Positions 45,771-62,300 of a stretch of DNA of 64,000 bases are shown one piece after another. The stretch lies in NCBI GenBank assembly GCA_028571685.1, contig CM053162.1, positions 9,118,001 through 9,182,000 of the forward strand. The letters run 5' to 3'. The DNA comes from Heterohyrax brucei (Eukaryota > Chordata > Mammalia > Hyracoidea > Procaviidae). Below the pieces are notes generated by a model that was not told the DNA's origin, made no database searches, and saw only the letters and a list, made by a program, of their open reading frames with translations. Position 1 is the first letter of the stretch; each line of letters starts with the position of its first letter. The translations under genes were made by a program, and so were the position numbers.

Positions 45771-47042
45771 ATACACAAAAATGAGGACAGGGAAAATCTG
45801 GATAAGAATGATGGATTTGATTAATAACAATTTTCTGGTTGTGATGTTGCACCGCTGCTTTGCAGAAACCAGATTTAAAAAGTACACACAATTTCCTTGT
45901 ATTATTCCTTACAACTGCATGGAAACCTGTAATTATCTTAACTTGAGGGCAGGGGTCATGTAAAAGTTTAAATGTACAAGGAATTTTCCATGCCTCCAGT
46001 ACAGGCCAGGTGATATTTCACTATGTGTTGATAAGCTCTTCTGTCTCTTCTGGAAAAAAATAAGCACTAAGCATTAATTGTAATAAAGGGACTTAGTTTA
46101 GACACAAAGAAAATTTCTCCCACTCAGAAGAAGTTTTCGAGTTGTGATGTTAATAACAAAAGTCTCTGACGTTCCCCTGGACAGAGCACAGGTTGACAGT
46201 TGACCCTTTTTTCAACTAAAGCCACCGTTCACTTTCCGCATACTTGGCCATTACTTCCTCTCTGCTTCACAGTGCTTTTCGGTGCCGCTCTTACCATGTG
46301 TTGTTCACAGTGCCATTCAAGATCTTGGCTGCCCTTAGGCAAAGTGGGCTCTGTAACACCAGGATTTTACTATGTTGAGTCCTAAGTAGCATGACACAAG
46401 CATAGTCAAAGATCAATATTTTTAAAATAAAACATCTTAAAAGTAGTACAAACCGTTTCTGTGAGAAGATTTCGCTTGATGTCTGTGCAGAGATGGGAAG
46501 ATGAATGAGATGACCTCACCAGGTCACTTCAGCTAGAGGGATTAGCAACTTGACGATCTGTTTGCAGCTGTTACCAGTTTCAGAGCTTTTGTCTTACTGT
46601 TCCTTAATCTAGGGATGATTTCCTGACAAATGCTTAGTTACTTTTATTCTGTCGTTTCTTTTATTTCTTAAAAAAAAAAAAAAAATGTTTTATTACAACA
46701 GCAAGTTGAAAGGTTAGGTAGGAACTTTAGGGAACAGGGAATTTATGTTACTGGGGAAAAACTCAGAAAAATAGAGTAAGAAGGGTTGCATGACTCAAAG
46801 AATGTAATGAATGTAAAGAATGTCACTGAATTCTACATTTATAAACTCCTGAATTGATGTATGTTCTGCTCTGAATATTCTGAACTATACCAACAACAAA
46901 ATAAATTTTAGAGATTTTAAAATTTCATTGATATGTAATTGACACATAATCACTTACATGGGTTCAAAATATAATATTTGCTGATTTTGTGTATTTATAT
47001 TCTTATGAAACCAATACCGCAATCAAGATAATGAATACACAT

Positions 47043-47076
<34 letters not shown>

Positions 47077-47304
47077 ATTCACTTGTGTGTGTAAAGGTCT
47101 CTGTGTGGTACAAACGTTTTGCACTCAGCTACTAACTGAAATGTTGGCAGTTTAATTCCATCTAGCAAGTCTCCAGTAGAAAGACCTGGTGATCTACTTT
47201 CATAAGATTATAGCCATTGAAAACCACATGGAGCACAGTTCTGCTCTGACACACACTGAGTCACCAAGAGTTAAAATCAATAAAATGCTTGGTTTTATTT
47301 TTTA

Positions 47305-47380
<76 letters not shown>

Positions 47381-50300
47381 TCACTCCAAAACGTTACTCA
47401 GACCACTTTCTAAGCCCTTTCACTTCTTTTACTCTGGCTTTCCATCTTCAGGCTTTCTGTCACTAATCTGCTTTCTGTCACTAAAGATTAATGTGCATTT
47501 TCTAGAACTTCTATATAAACGGAATCATTCAGTTCATAGTTTTTTTAGGTATGGCAGGTTCTTTCACTAAGAATAACTTTTTGGAAGAAGGACCAGGATG
47601 GCAGAGTAGTCACACACTTCATGTGATTCTTGTAATAACAAAGACCCAAAAGAACAAATGAATTGACTACTTATGATATGCTATCAGCTCTGAACATCAA
47701 AGGGAAAGTTGAGAAATCAGACAGAGAAATGCAGAAGGAAAAATAGGTCCGGAAGTTACCAAGGTGGACTAGACCTTACTTGCTTGGAATTGACAACAGC
47801 CAGCAGGGTGAGCAGAGCAGTAGCATTTGAGTGGCTTTCTTCTCAGTAGCAAAAATCAGCAGAAAGTGCAACTCGAGCCCCAGAGCCAGTGAGAAGTGGC
47901 GTTTGACTGTCAAAAGCATCTACCTATCACGCACAAATCTAAACCTTTCTCTTGGGACACAGTTCTCTCTTCCCTGTACTTCACCCTCCACCCTCTGTAC
48001 TGCACTTGGCTCTAGAGTCTGACATCATTTACTAAGCCCAAAGTACAACTCCTTAAGCTTGCCCTGAACCTAGGAAAGGGAACAAACTGGTGGAAGGGAA
48101 TTTTCTACCATCACCCAAGCAGAAAATTCAGGGAGGAAACAGTCTCTCCAGTTAGAATTAGACACAAGGGGATACCATCCTCAGAGACACTCAGGGATGG
48201 CTGTAAGCTCCCTGAGTTTCTTAGTACCTGAAGACAGATACCTGTGCCTACACCAATCACTGCTGCTAATCTGTGGGTGAAGGAGAGACCCTGAACCACA
48301 CACTTGGTGACTATTTAGACATCTGAGCTAAATTCATATCAAAAAAGTATATACACTCCTAGGCTCACATGCCTAGTAACAGCTCTAGCCACTTGGTGAC
48401 AGGACATTAGAAGTAACCAAACTAGTCTATTTGGATATTTTGAAACAATGCAAAACAAGGATAAGGAATGCAGCAAGCAAGCATAAAGTAAATAAATTCA
48501 ACAAGTCACTGATGGCTCAGAAACAATACCAAAACCAAACCCACTGTCATTGAGTCAGATCCAACTCATAGTTATCCCAGAGGTCAGAATAGAACTGCCC
48601 CATAGAGTTTCCAAGGAGCACCTGGAGGATTTGAACTGCTGACTTTTTGGTGAGCAGACATAGCACTTAACCCACTACACCACCAGGGTTTCTGTTTCAG
48701 AGGTAATAGTCCATATAAAATCACTTAAACAAATCACAGTGGTTTCAGAAAGTTCCCAAAACAAAGGATCAATAATTTACCCAGGTGAAGAGAACTTCCT
48801 TGAATTATCAGAGGTAGAATAATAAAGATTAATATTTAGAACTCTTCAAGATATCAAGAAGGATATGAGAAAATAATGCAGTTGAGCATAATGACAAACT
48901 GAACAGGCTACTAAAAAAAACATACAAGAGCAAGAATTAGAAATTCAGAAGATTAATAATTATAGCATTAGACAACTCAATAGAAAATCAAAGGAGTAGA
49001 GCTGGGCAATGGAAGGATAAATTAGTGAGACTAAAAATAAGGCACATGACACCAACATGTTTAAGTAAAACTCAGATAAAATAAATTAAAAAAATCAAGA
49101 AACACTAAGAATTATGTGGGACCCTATCTAAAGGAATAATCTATGAGTGACTAGAATACCAGAACAGGCGGTGATAACAGAAAATACAGAGAGAATTGTA
49201 GATTTATTGACAGAAAAATTCCATGATATCATGAAAAATAGGGAGATGCCTATCCAACATGCACATCAAATTCCACATATGGTAGATCACAAAAAAAAGA
49301 CATCAGGGTATATTCTAATGAAACTTGTCAAAATTAAACATACGGAGACAATTTTAAAAGTGGCAAGGAATAAACAAACATACAAATAAAAAATTTACAA
49401 AGGAAAATCAATAAGACTAAGCTCAGACTACTCATCAGAAACCATGCAGTCAAGAAGGCAATGGGATGACATATATGTAAAGCCTTGAAGGAAAATTACT
49501 GCCATCCAAGAATTACATATCCAACAAAACTGTCTCTCAAGTATGGTGGTGAAATGAAGACATTTCCAGATAAACAGAAATTTAGGGAATTTGCAAAAAC
49601 CAACAAAACTTATAAGAAATACTAAAGGGAGTCCTTTGATTAGAAAATCAGTAAAGTCAGGTAATGACCTAAAACTAGAACATGGAAAATAGCAATTGAA
49701 TATTAATTGAAACAGGGGAACCACAAAGTAAATGAAAGACAAAACACTGAAAATAGGGAAACAGAGATGTCGTTATATAAACATTATAACAAAAAAGAGG
49801 AATTTAGAAAATGTAGTCACAGATATTTCATATAGAAAGGAAACCAAGGAACTATAAACAAATTAAAAACTGGTTTAAATTTAGAAAAATAGGGACAAAT
49901 ATTAAGGTAATCACATAGGAATCATCAATCCTATACACTAAAATAAAAAAGAAAAACATGAAGTTTCAGCAAATACAAAATAACCAACATTGAAAAAGAT
50001 GAAAATAAAACACACAAATAAAAAGACTCAGCACAGAAAATTAAATGGAATAAAAGAATGTCTACAATGCACAAAAAAGACATCAAAATAACAGCATTAA
50101 ACATATATATTCAATAATCATGCTGGATGTTAGTGTACTAAATACACTAATAAAGAGACAGGAAATGGCAGATTGGATTAAAAAACACACCTCATCTACA
50201 TACTGTCTACCAGGGACATACTTTACAGACACAAACAAACTAAAACTCAAAGGAAGGAAAAAAATAGATCAAGCTAACAATATTCAAAAATAGAGATCTG

Positions 50301-53300
50301 TTTTATCAGAGATAAAAAGTAAAATCCACCACATTGGACAAGAAAGGACACTGTATAAAGATTAAAGATTCAGTACTCCATGAAGGCATAACCACATTAA
50401 ATATCTACTCACCCAAAGACAGGGCTGTAAAATACATAAAATAAACTCTATCAGCATTGAAAACAGAAATAGACAGCTCCACAGTAAGAGTAGGAGTCTT
50501 CAAAACATCAGTTTTAGTGAAGGACAGAAGTTCCAGGAAAAAGCTCAATGAAGACACGGAAGATCTAAATCCTACAATCAAACAACTTGACCCCATAGAC
50601 ACACAGAACACTCCAGCTAGCAGGACCCAAGTATACTTTCTTTTTCAATGTGCATGGAACATTCTCCAGAACTGACAATATATTAGGCCATAAAGCAATT
50701 CTTAACAAAATTCAAAGTACTTAAATATCACAAAACATCTTTTCAGACCATAAAACCATAAAAGTAGAAGTCAATAATAGAAAACAGAAGGAAAAAAAAA
50801 TCAAACCCATAGAAACTGAAAAACACCTTTCTCAAAAACACAGAGTTATAGAAGAAATGAAGGACTGAATAAAGAAATTCACAGAATCAAATGAAAATAA
50901 AATACGTCCTACTAGAAACTTTGGGACAAAGTAAAAATAGTGCTCAGAGGTAAATTCATCTTAGTAAATGTACACAGGCAAAAATAATAAAGAGCCTAAA
51001 TCAAAGGATTAACCCTACAACTCAAAAACATAGAAAGAGGTCAGTAAGAGAAGTCCTCAGACACCACAAGAAAGCAAAAAATAAAAATTAGGACCGAACT
51101 AAATGAATTAGAATAGAAAACAATTCAAAGAGTTAGCAAGACCCAAAGCAAGTTCTTTGAAAAGATTGAAAAATTGATAAACCACTGGCCAAAATCACAA
51201 AAGAATATAAGGGAGGAAGCAAATAACTTGAATAAGAAATAAGATGGGAAATATCACAACAGACCCAACTGAATTTAAAACATCATAAAGTAGGACCTGA
51301 CTCGACGGCACTTGGCAACAGAATACTATGAAAAATAGTACTGTAATAAATTCAGACACCTAGAAGAAATGGATAAATTTCTAGAAACACATCACCTACC
51401 AAAACTAGCACAAACAAAACTAGAACTAAATAAATCCATCACAAAAGAAGAGATTGAAAAGGTAATTAAAAAACTATCAACTAAAAAAATCCCTGGTCCT
51501 GATGTCTTCCCAGAACTCTACCAAACTTTTAGAGAAAACTGAACACCACTATTATACAATATATTCCAGAGCATTGAAATACTCCCAAATTCAATCTATG
51601 AAGCCAGCATAACCCTGATACCAGAACCAGGTAAAGACAGCACAGAAAGAGGAAAATTAAAGACCAATATCCCTCATGAATTTAGATACAAAATCCTCAA
51701 CAAAATTCTAGCCAACAGAATTCAACCACATCTCAAACACATAATTTGTCATGAACAAATGAGATTCATACCAAGGATGCAGGTGTGGTTCAACATTAGA
51801 AAAACAATCAATATAATCAACCACACAAATAAAACAAAAGATAAGAGCCTCTTAATTTTATTAGTTGATGCAGAAAAGGCCTTTGACAAAACCCAACATT
51901 CAATCATAGCAAAAACTCTCAGCAAAATAGAAATAGAGGGGAAATTTTTCCAAGTAAAAAAAAATATCAATGCTAAGTGAACAGCAAACATCATCCTAAG
52001 TGGAGAGAGTATGGAAACATTCCCCTTAAGAACTGGAACCAGACAAGGATACCTTTTACAAATCCTTTTATTCAACATTGGGCTGAAGGTTTAGCTAGAG
52101 CAATCAGACAAGATAAAAAATAAAGGATACTCAAAATGATAAAGAGGAAGTGAAAACATCTTTATTTGCAGAAGCTATGGTCTTACACATACAAAGCCCT
52201 AAATATTAACAACAACAACAAAAAAAAAACCACTTGAACTAATAGAAAAGTTCAGAAAAATATCAGGATATAAGATAAACAAAAAAATAGTTGGATTATT
52301 TTATACTAAGACAGAGATCATCAAAGAGAAAATCGCTGAATCAATACTATTTACAGTAGCTCCCCAAAAACAAAATGTATAGGAATAAATCTAAGCAGAG
52401 ATGTAAAAGGCCTATATAAAGAAAATTACAAAACTGTACTGCAAGAAACCAAAGGAGACCTACATAAGTGGAAAAACCTACCATGCTCATGTATAGGAAG
52501 AGTCAATGTCATGAAAATGTCTATCACTTTGTCTACCCAAAGTGATCTATAGATACAATGCAATTCTAATACAAATTTCAGTGGCATTGGTTTTTACTGT
52601 GATTAAGTGGAAGCTTACAATCCAAGTTAATTTGCCGTATAAAACCATTAGCACCATCTCTATGCAGTTCTCTTTACCCTGTGACAGCACACTCTTCCTC
52701 TCTACTCTTAAAGGCAACAAGATAAGTTTCTCTACTTATGTAAGTCTCTTTTGGTTTCCTGCAGTATGGTCTTGTAATTTTCTTTGTATAGGTCTCTACA
52801 ACTCTGGTGATATTTATTCCTACGTATTTTACCTTCTTAGGAGCTATGGTAGATGGTACTTATTTGATGATTTTTCTCTTTGGTGATCTCCTTGCTGGTG
52901 TAAAGAAATCTCACTGATTTATTTATGTTTATCTTGTATCCTGATACTTTGCTGAATTCTTCCATTAGCTCTGGGGGTTTCTGTGTATAAGATCATATTG
53001 TTTACAGAAAGCGATACTATGACTTCTTCCTTACTGATGTGGATATTTTTGTATCTTGTCTGGTTACTCTGGCTAGAACTTCCCACACAATGTGGAATAA
53101 AAGTAGTGACAATGGGCATCCTTGTCTGATTCCTATTCCCAAGTGTCATTCTTTCAGTCTCTCTTTGTTCAGAAGAATGTTGACCACTGGATTCATATGG
53201 GTGCCCGGGAAAGAATTTTTGGCTATCACAAAATTGGTGCCCAATCTCCATAATCTATGAGGCACTGCAAGCCTCAACAAGAAAAAGAGAAATAACCCAT

Positions 53301-56300
53301 TTAAAAAATGGGCAAAGGGAGCACTTCAGACAAAGACAGACTGTACTAGAGGACATAAAGTGATGCAGGTGATTTTGTGTATTTTATGGTTAAATATATA
53401 CATGAGGCTGTGCAACTGGTTTCTTTCTAGAGGGAAGCTCCAACTAAAAACACACACACACACACACAAAATAAACACTGCTGTTGAGTCAATTTCAACT
53501 CATAGTGACCCTATAGGACAGAGTAAAACTGCTCTGTAGAGTTTCCAAGGGGAGAGAACAGGACAAGTGTTGGTTGACTGGATATTGGAAGTAAAGAGTG
53601 GAAAAGAAAGCATGTGCTGTCACAGGAAGAAGAGAGCAAATAGAATTGCATAGAACCAGTGTTTCGGGTTTTATATGACAAATCGACTTGGACTGTAAAC
53701 TTTCCCATAATCACAATTAAAAAAGAAAAAACGTAGGCAAAGGATGTGAACAGCCACTTCACCAAAGTAGACTGTCAGAACACTAACAGACACATGAGGA
53801 CATGCTCATTGTCATTAGCCATTAAAAAACCAAAACCAAACCCGCTGCTATCCAGTCGGGTCTGACTCATAGTGACCCTAACTGCCAATAGAGTTTCCAA
53901 GGAGTGCCTGGTGGATTTGAACTGCTGATCTTTTGGTTGGTAGATGTAGCACTTAACCCACTATGCCACCAAGGTTTCCTCATTAGCCATTAGAGAAATC
54001 CAAATCAAAGCTACAATAAGATGCCGTCTCTCACAAACAAGGCTGGCATTAATCCAAAAAACACAAAATAATAAATCTTGTAGAGATGTGAAGAGACTTT
54101 ACCATTTTCACCTACTAGTAGGAATGTAAAATGGTACAACCACTTTGGAAACATATTTTGCAATTTCTTAAAAAGCTAGAAATAGAAATACCATATGATT
54201 CAGCAATCCCACACTTCGTAATATATCCCAGAGAAATAAGGGCTGTCACACAAGTAGACACATGCACACCCATGTTTATTGCAGTACTGTCCACAATAGC
54301 AAAAAAAAAATAGAAACAACCTAGATGCCTATCAACAGATTAATGGATAAACAAACTATGATATATTCACACAGTGGAATACTACACAATCATAAAGAAC
54401 ATCGTTCATCTTGGGAGACATTGCATAATACGGAGTCATCTGTGCAATATTATGCTGAGTGACATTAGTGAATTTCAAAAGGACAAATATTGTATAGGAC
54501 CACTATTATCAGGGCTAAATAAACCGTTTAAGCACAGAAGAAAATAACCTTTGATGATTACTTGGGTGAGGAGGAAGTGAGAGTGTATTTATAGTTAGAG
54601 AGTAGATAGGAATTTGGCTGTCAGGGGCGAAAAGAAACTGCGCCATAAAGATGGCGTTTGCTATCAGGAGCTCCTCCCCGAGACACTCCCGGTCTGATGA
54701 TTAGCCTGCTGACGCAGTTCCTTGCTGGCGCGTGAACGGCTCGTGATCAGCTTTCTGATTGCTGGCCTCTAGAGCCCATAGCCACTCAGCTTCTCTTTGC
54801 AATGCTATGTTTTGCTCGTGCACTGCACATGAATCAGCTGTGCCTTATGATTGGTGAGATTGGACTATATAATGGGTGAGGGACATTGTAGTAGTTGTAC
54901 AAAGAAGAACATAGGAAGTAGAATAGGTAGTAGAATAGAAAGTAGAATAAGAAGAAGAATAAAGCAAGTAACTTGCAAGGTGGCTCATATCTGTGTGTCC
55001 TGTCTTCTTTCCGCCGGCGGATAGTTAGGCAGCGACATTTGGCTATGGGAAGGGAGTGACATCATACAGTAAAAGTGAGATCTGCACATCTGGGCTAAAC
55101 CAAAAGCTAAGAGATTTCCTGAAAATAAACCAAGACTTAGAAGGACAGAGGTTTGGGGACCATGGTTTCAGGGAATATCTAGGTCAACTGGCATAATAGC
55201 TTTTTAAAGAAAATATTCCACATCCCACTTTGGTGAGTGGCATCTGGAGTCTTAAAAGCTAGCAAGTGGTCATCTAAGTAGCATCAACTGGGCCCAATCT
55301 ACCTGGAGCAAAGGAGAACAAAAGACATCAAAGACCTAAGAATAGTAGGAGTCCGAGATACAGAAAGGGCTAAATAATCCAGAGACTGCAACAGCATGAG
55401 ACCAGAAAAACTAGTTGGTACTCAACCACCACCAGTGACTGCCCTGACAGGGAATACAACATAGAATCCCTGGACATAAAGGAAGAAAAATGTGTGTGCA
55501 GAACTAGAACTCTATTAAAAGGTAGACTTGATGGTCTGACAGACTAGAGAGAAACCAGAAGTGAAACCAGTCCTGAAGCTGACTCTTCAGACAGAGATTG
55601 GACTAGACATAAAATGATACTGGTGGATAGTGTGCTTCTTGCCTTAAGCATATGCATAATCATAACTGAGCAGCTCCTGTCCAGAGGCTATGTTAGAGGA
55701 TGTAGAGGCACAGGCACTGTCTGAATGGACAGGCGAAATACAGGGTGGAAAGGAAGACTGTCCTGTCACAGGATGGGGAAAACAGCTAGAATTCCTTAAC
55801 ACTGTGTGTGCAAGGTTTTGTTTAACAAGATGACTTGTATTGTAAATTTTCACTTAAACACAAGAAAAAAAATTTTCAAAAAGACTAATTGGAGATTTTT
55901 TCATGTTGTTGCTTATATCAATAACTCATTCCTTCCTTATTGAAGACTATTATTCCATTGTACAGACGTGCAACAATGTATACATTCATCTGTTGATAGA
56001 CATTTGGATTATTTCTAGCTTTTGGCTATTACAAAGAAGGCTGCTATGAATATTCTCATAAAGTCTTCTTACAGACATATGCTTTCATTTCTTCTTAGTA
56101 AATGCTGTAAGAATAATGACTCAGCCTATATGTTTAACTTTTTAGGAAACCGTCAAACTGTGTCCAAAGTGATCACTAGTATATGAGCGACCAGTTCCTC
56201 CACTTTACTGACACATGGTATGGTCAGGTTTTTTAATTTTAGACATTCTAATAAAAGTTTAGTGGCATCTTATTATTTTTTAATTTGCATATTTGTTAAA

Positions 56301-59300
56301 TGTTATTAAGATGATTTGTCTTCTAAATATCTTTTTTGATGAAGTAACTGGTCAAATCTTTTGCCCATTTGTTATGGAGTTTTGAGTGTTTTTATGTATG
56401 TTCTGAATAGAAAGTATTTATCAGACGTGATTTGGAGGCATTTTTTCTCTAGCCCATGGCTTGCCTTTTCATTCTCTAGCAATGTCTTTTGAGTAGCAGA
56501 AGTTCTTAACTTTTCTTCATTATGCCTCAACTGGAAGTTTACAATTCAAGTCAGTTTCTCATATAAAAACTTATACACCCGTTGTTATTAGACCCTAGTT
56601 GCTCTCCCACAGTGTGACAGCACACTCCTCTCCATCCTGTATTTTCTACATCCATTCAATCAGCTCCTGTCCCTTAAAACTCTTTTATTTTGACTCTGGA
56701 CAAGACCTGCCCATTTAGTCTGATGTACCTACTTGAGACAAGAAGCACACTCTTCATTAATATCATTTTATGTCTTATGTCTAATCTTTGTCTAAATAGT
56801 TGATTTCTAGAATGATTTCAGCTCTGGGCTAGAACAGTGTCCGGGGTCTATGTGTTTCATAGTCCCTCCAGTCTCACTCAAACCATGAAATCTGGTCTTT
56901 TTATGTAAATTTGAATTCTGTACCCCATTTTTCTTCCATTGCATCAGACCACTCCTATTGTGTTCCCTGTCAGGGTGGTCATTGACGATAGCCAGGAAAC
57001 ATCTAGATCTTCCTGTATCAGGCTGATGGAGTCTTTGGTTTATGTCTCTTTCTATCTCTTGGGCTTATATTTTCCTTATGTCTTCCGTGTTCTTCATTCT
57101 CCTATGTTTCAAGTGGGTTGCTATGAGTTGACGCATTTTAGATCTCCACTAGCTAGCTTGTAGGACCAGACACAGTCACCAAAGTGGGGTATGGAACATT
57201 TTCTTCATAAACTTTGTTAAGCTAGTTGATGTAGGTGTCGCCTGAAACCATGGTAGAAGTTCTGAATATTTATTTATTTATTATGATTGAATGAAAATGT
57301 ACCTCCCTATATAAATTTACATGCCCACCTGTATGCAGCTCCCACTGCTCTCTCTGCCCAGTGACAGCACATGCTTCCTCTCTGCTCCACACATGTCTTA
57401 TCCTCCCCACAATCTTCTATCCCCTCTTCTCCACCCACTCCTCCTCCTCCAGTAAGAGGAAAGCAGGACGACATCCTATAGATTTGTAGAACCATAAAGT
57501 GCACACATGATATGATCACTCTGTGTCGGCAAGTTCAATCCATTCCTGTCCGAGAGTTGACCTCCATTATGATGTATGGACAGGAGCAGCATCATGGCCA
57601 GGGGCCATGCTCCCAGGGGAAGCCCGAGGCCCATGGACCATCAACTGCGGTCTTCTTAACGGAGATCGCTTTACTCTTGCGATGACAGTGAGACGCTATG
57701 AGCTTCATCATGGCTATCACTGGTAGTGGCCGGGCACCATCTGGCTTTTCTGGTCACAAGTCGATGTAGTCATCCACTCACATGGCTCTCTCTGTCTTCT
57801 GGGTTCTCTTTTCCCCATGTCATTGTGGTCCTTAGTGATCATCTGTGCCCACTAAGTTGGGACCATTTGCTGAAAACTCAACTGGCAGCTTGGCAGCTTT
57901 TAAAACCCCAGATACCACTCACCAATGTATGGTGCAGGGGGCTGTCTTAGCAAAACACTAGTCGTGTCAATTGGTCTCGATTTCCCGAGAGCAGGATCCC
58001 CGGGCCCCCCTCCCCAGCTACTCTGTCCTCGTAATATTAGATTAAGATGGGAGGAGTAATCATGTTATGATGAAGTCCATTTAATATTGATCTTCTTTCT
58101 AATGTGTGCTGTCGTAGATTTCATGCAACCAAATTTCTATCAACTATCTAATCTAAACCCTCCCCACCCCCACCCTTCCTCCTTCTCCACCCTTGCAGCT
58201 GTCAAAGAGTTTGTTCTTCTATGCACCAGTCAGTTTTTAAGTTCCTATCATAGGGGTCTCATACAATATTTGTCCTTTTGTCACTGACTACTTTCACTCA
58301 ACATAATGTCCTCTAATTGAAACCAGTTTATGAGATGTTTCCTAAAATCATCGTTGTTCTTTATCTTTGCATAGTGTTCCATTGAGTATACATATCATAG
58401 TTCACCTATCCATTCCTCTGTTGTTGGACATCTGGGTTGATTCCACCTTTCTGCGATTGAGGACTGTACTGCGATAAACATTCGTTGCACATATCAGTTA
58501 GTATGAATGGCCTTGATTCTGTAGGCTATATTCCAAGCAGTGGAATTACTGGGTCAAATGCTATATCTAGATCCAGCTTTTTAAGAAAGCGCCAGATTGC
58601 TTTCCAAAGAGGTTGCACCATTTTGCAATCCCACCAATGGGATTGTGTAGGAGACTTCCAATTTCTCCACAGTCTCTCCACCATTTGTTGTTGGGGGTTT
58701 TTTGGATCATGGTCGACCTTTTGGGGATGAGGTGGTATCTCATCGTTTTGATTTGAATTTCTTTAATAGCTAATGATAGTGAGCATGTCTGCATGTGTTT
58801 TTTGGCTGGATCTCCTCTTTAGAGAACTGTCTGTCCATCTCCTTTGCCCATTGCTTAATTGGATGATTTATCTTTTTCTTATTGATATTTTGTAGTACCT
58901 TATAGATTATGGAGATCAGGCATCAGTCTGACATATAGTTGCCAAATATTTGTTCCCATTCTGTAGGTGGCCTTTTAATTCTATTAACAAAGTGTTAGGA
59001 TGAGCAAAAGTGTTTGATTCTTAATAGTCTCCATGCATCTATTTTCCCTTTTGTTGTTTGTCGTTTGTTTGACAGATTTTGAAGGTTCTCTATGTTGTGT
59101 ATTAAAACTTCCATTGTTGTTCCTACTTTTGCTTGGATGAACTCTATTGTTTTAGATTTGCTATTTAGGTTTTTTATCCAGTTTGAGTTGGTTTTTGTAT
59201 CAGATGTAAGATACGAGCCTTGTTTCAATTCTTTGCAGATGGATATTCAATTTTGCCAGCACCACCATTTGTAGGAGTGATTGTTTTCTCTCCAGTTTAA

Positions 59301-62300
59301 TGTCTTAGGGCCTTTGTTGAATATCAGCTGTTCATAGGAAGATGATGTCATCTCTGGGGTCTCAATTCTGTTCTATTGATCTGTCTGTCTGTTTTTGTAC
59401 CAGTACCAGCCTGCTATGACTACTGTGCCAGTGTAATAGGTTCCAAAATCGGTACTGAGAGGCCTCCCAGTGTGTTCTTCTTCTTCAGTAGTGCTTTACT
59501 TACATGGGGCTTCTTCCCTTTCCAAACAAAGTTTGTGATTTGTTTCTCCATCTCTTTCAAAAATGTCACTGGAATTTGTATTGGGATTGCATTATATAAG
59601 TACACTGCTTTGGGCAAAATAGACATTTTGACAATGTTAAGCCTTGCTATCCACGAGCAGGGTAGGTTCCTCCATTTGTGCAAGTCTTTCTTAGTTTCAT
59701 GTAGCAAGGGGCTTGTAGTTCTCCTTATAAAGGTCTGTTATTTCTCTGGTTAGATTTATTCCTAGGTACTTTATCTTCTTAGGGGCATTGATTTAAATGG
59801 CATTGATTTGGTGATTTCTTCCTTAACAATCTCATTGGTATAAAGGAAACCTACTGATTTACTTATGTTTATCTTCTATCCTGAGACTTTGCTGAACTCT
59901 TCTATCAGTTTGAGTAATTTACTTATGGATTCTTTGGGATTCTCTGTGTATACAGTTATATCATCTGCAAATGAGAAGATTTTTACTTCTTCTTTGCCGA
60001 TGCAGATGCCCTTTATTTCTTGGTCTTGTCTAATTGCTCTGGCTAGAACTTCTAGGACGATGTTGAATAGGAGAGGTGAGAGTGGGCATCCTTCTCTAGT
60101 TCCTGTTCTCAAGGGAAACTGTTTCTCTCCATTCAGGATGATGTAGGCAGTTGACTTTGTATAAATGGCCCTTATTGGATTGAGAAATTTGCCATCTATT
60201 CCTATTTCACTGAGAATTTTTAGCATGAATGGGTGTTGGACTTTATCAAATGCCTTTTCTGCATCAACAGACAAAATCAGGTGATTCTTGTGTTTTGTGT
60301 TATTTATGTGATTGATCACATGAATTGTTTTTCTGATGTTGAACAAGTCTTGCATCCGTGGTATGACTCCAATTGGTCATGATGGATTATTTTCTGGATA
60401 TGTTGTATTCTATTGGCAAGAATTTTGTCGAAGGTTTTTGTATCTAGATTCATGAGTGATATCGGTCTATAATTCTCCCTTTTGGTTGGGTCCTTCCCTG
60501 GCTTTGGTACTAGGGTTCTGCTGGCTTCTTGGAATGAATGTGGGAGTGTTCCATCCCTTTCTATACCATGAAATAGTCTTAGTAAGTATCGCAGATAATT
60601 CTTCTTTAAAAGCTTGGTAGAATTCTGCAGTGAAGCCATCTGAGCCCAGTCTTTTTTTGGTTGACAGTTTTTTGATGACTTTTTCAATCTCTTCCTTTGT
60701 GGTGGTTTATTAAGTTGTTCTGCTTCACCTTGTGATAATTTTGGTAGGTGATATGAATCAAAGAATTTGACCATTTCCTCTAGGTTTTCAAATTTGTTAG
60801 AGTACAGTCTTTCATAGTATTCTGTTATGATATTTTTTATTTCTTTTGGATATGTTATGACAACTCCCCTCTCATTTCTTATTTGGGTTATTGGTTTCCT
60901 TTACTGTTTTTCTTTAGGGAGTTTAGCCAATGTTTTGTTAATTTTCAAAAAAATCATCTTTCAATATTTTCAGTTGTTCTATTCTCTAATTCGTTTAGTT
61001 CTGCCCTAATCTTTATGATCCGTTTTTTTCTGGTGCCTGAGTGGTTCCTCTGCTGTTCTCTCTCTACTTGTTCAAGCTGTAGGTTATTTCTTTGATTTGG
61101 TTTCTTCCTTCCATCCAGATGGGTGCATTTATGGAGAGAAACTGACCTCTGAGCACTGCTTTGGCTGTATCACATAGGTTCTGGTAAGAAGTGTTTTCAT
61201 TCTGATTGGAATCCATAAATTTCCTGATTTCATCTATAAACCGTGGGTTTTTGAGCAAGATGTTGTTGAGTTTCCATGAGTTCCACTTTCTTTTTTTTCC
61301 TCTATTGATTTTGACTTTTATGGCTTTATGATCTGAGAAGATGTTTTGCATTAATTCAGTGGTATGGATTTTGTTTAGAATTGCTTTATGTCCTAACACA
61401 TGGTCTATTCTAGAGAATGTTCCACGTGCACTGGAGAAAAAGGTGTAGTTGTCTGCTGAGGGACAGAAAGTTCTGTATATGTCGATGAGGTCTAGTTGGT
61501 TAATTGTGGCAATAAGGTCTTCTGTGTCTTTATGGAGCTTTTTTCTAGATGATCTGTCCAACATTGAGAGTGGAGTGTTGAAGTCTCCCACTGTTATTGT
61601 AGAATGAGCCATCTCATTTTTGAGTGTAGTCAGTGTTTCTTCAATGTGTTTAGGTGCTCTAATATTAGGTGCACAAATATTTAATATTGTTAAGTCTTGT
61701 TTGTGTTTTGAACCTTTTAGCAGTAGTGTCCATCCTTGTCCACAATGGTGGATTTTACATTAAAATCAATTTTATCTGAGATTAGCTCTTCTTTGTGTAT
61801 TGTTAACTTGCTATATATTCTTCCATCCTTTAATTTTCAGTTTGTTCGTATCTTTAAGTCTAAGTTGAGTTTCTTATAGGCAACATATGGATGTTGATCC
61901 AAGATGTCATTCAATGTCTCTTTACTGGAGTGTTCAGTCCATTCACATTCAATTTCATTATTGATAGTTATGTGCTCAGTGCTGCCATTGTGATATGTTT
62001 GTTTTTGTGTTGATGTTTTCTCTGTCATACTTAGTAATCTGTTCTGGGACATTCTTCTTTGTGAGTTGATTTTTCCTATTTTCAGGTTGGTTTTTTGGTT
62101 GTTTAGACTCCTGTATTACATTTCTTGATTTGATATGTTGCATCTTTATTGTGCTTTATAGCTGCCCCTGAGATCCCTATTAACAAACTATATATAAACC
62201 CAATTTTGATTGCTACCAGTCTTGTCAGCTTTCTCTCCATCTGGAAGGACTATAATGACTGTAGTACGTCCCACTTTTTAATATGATGACATCACAGTTT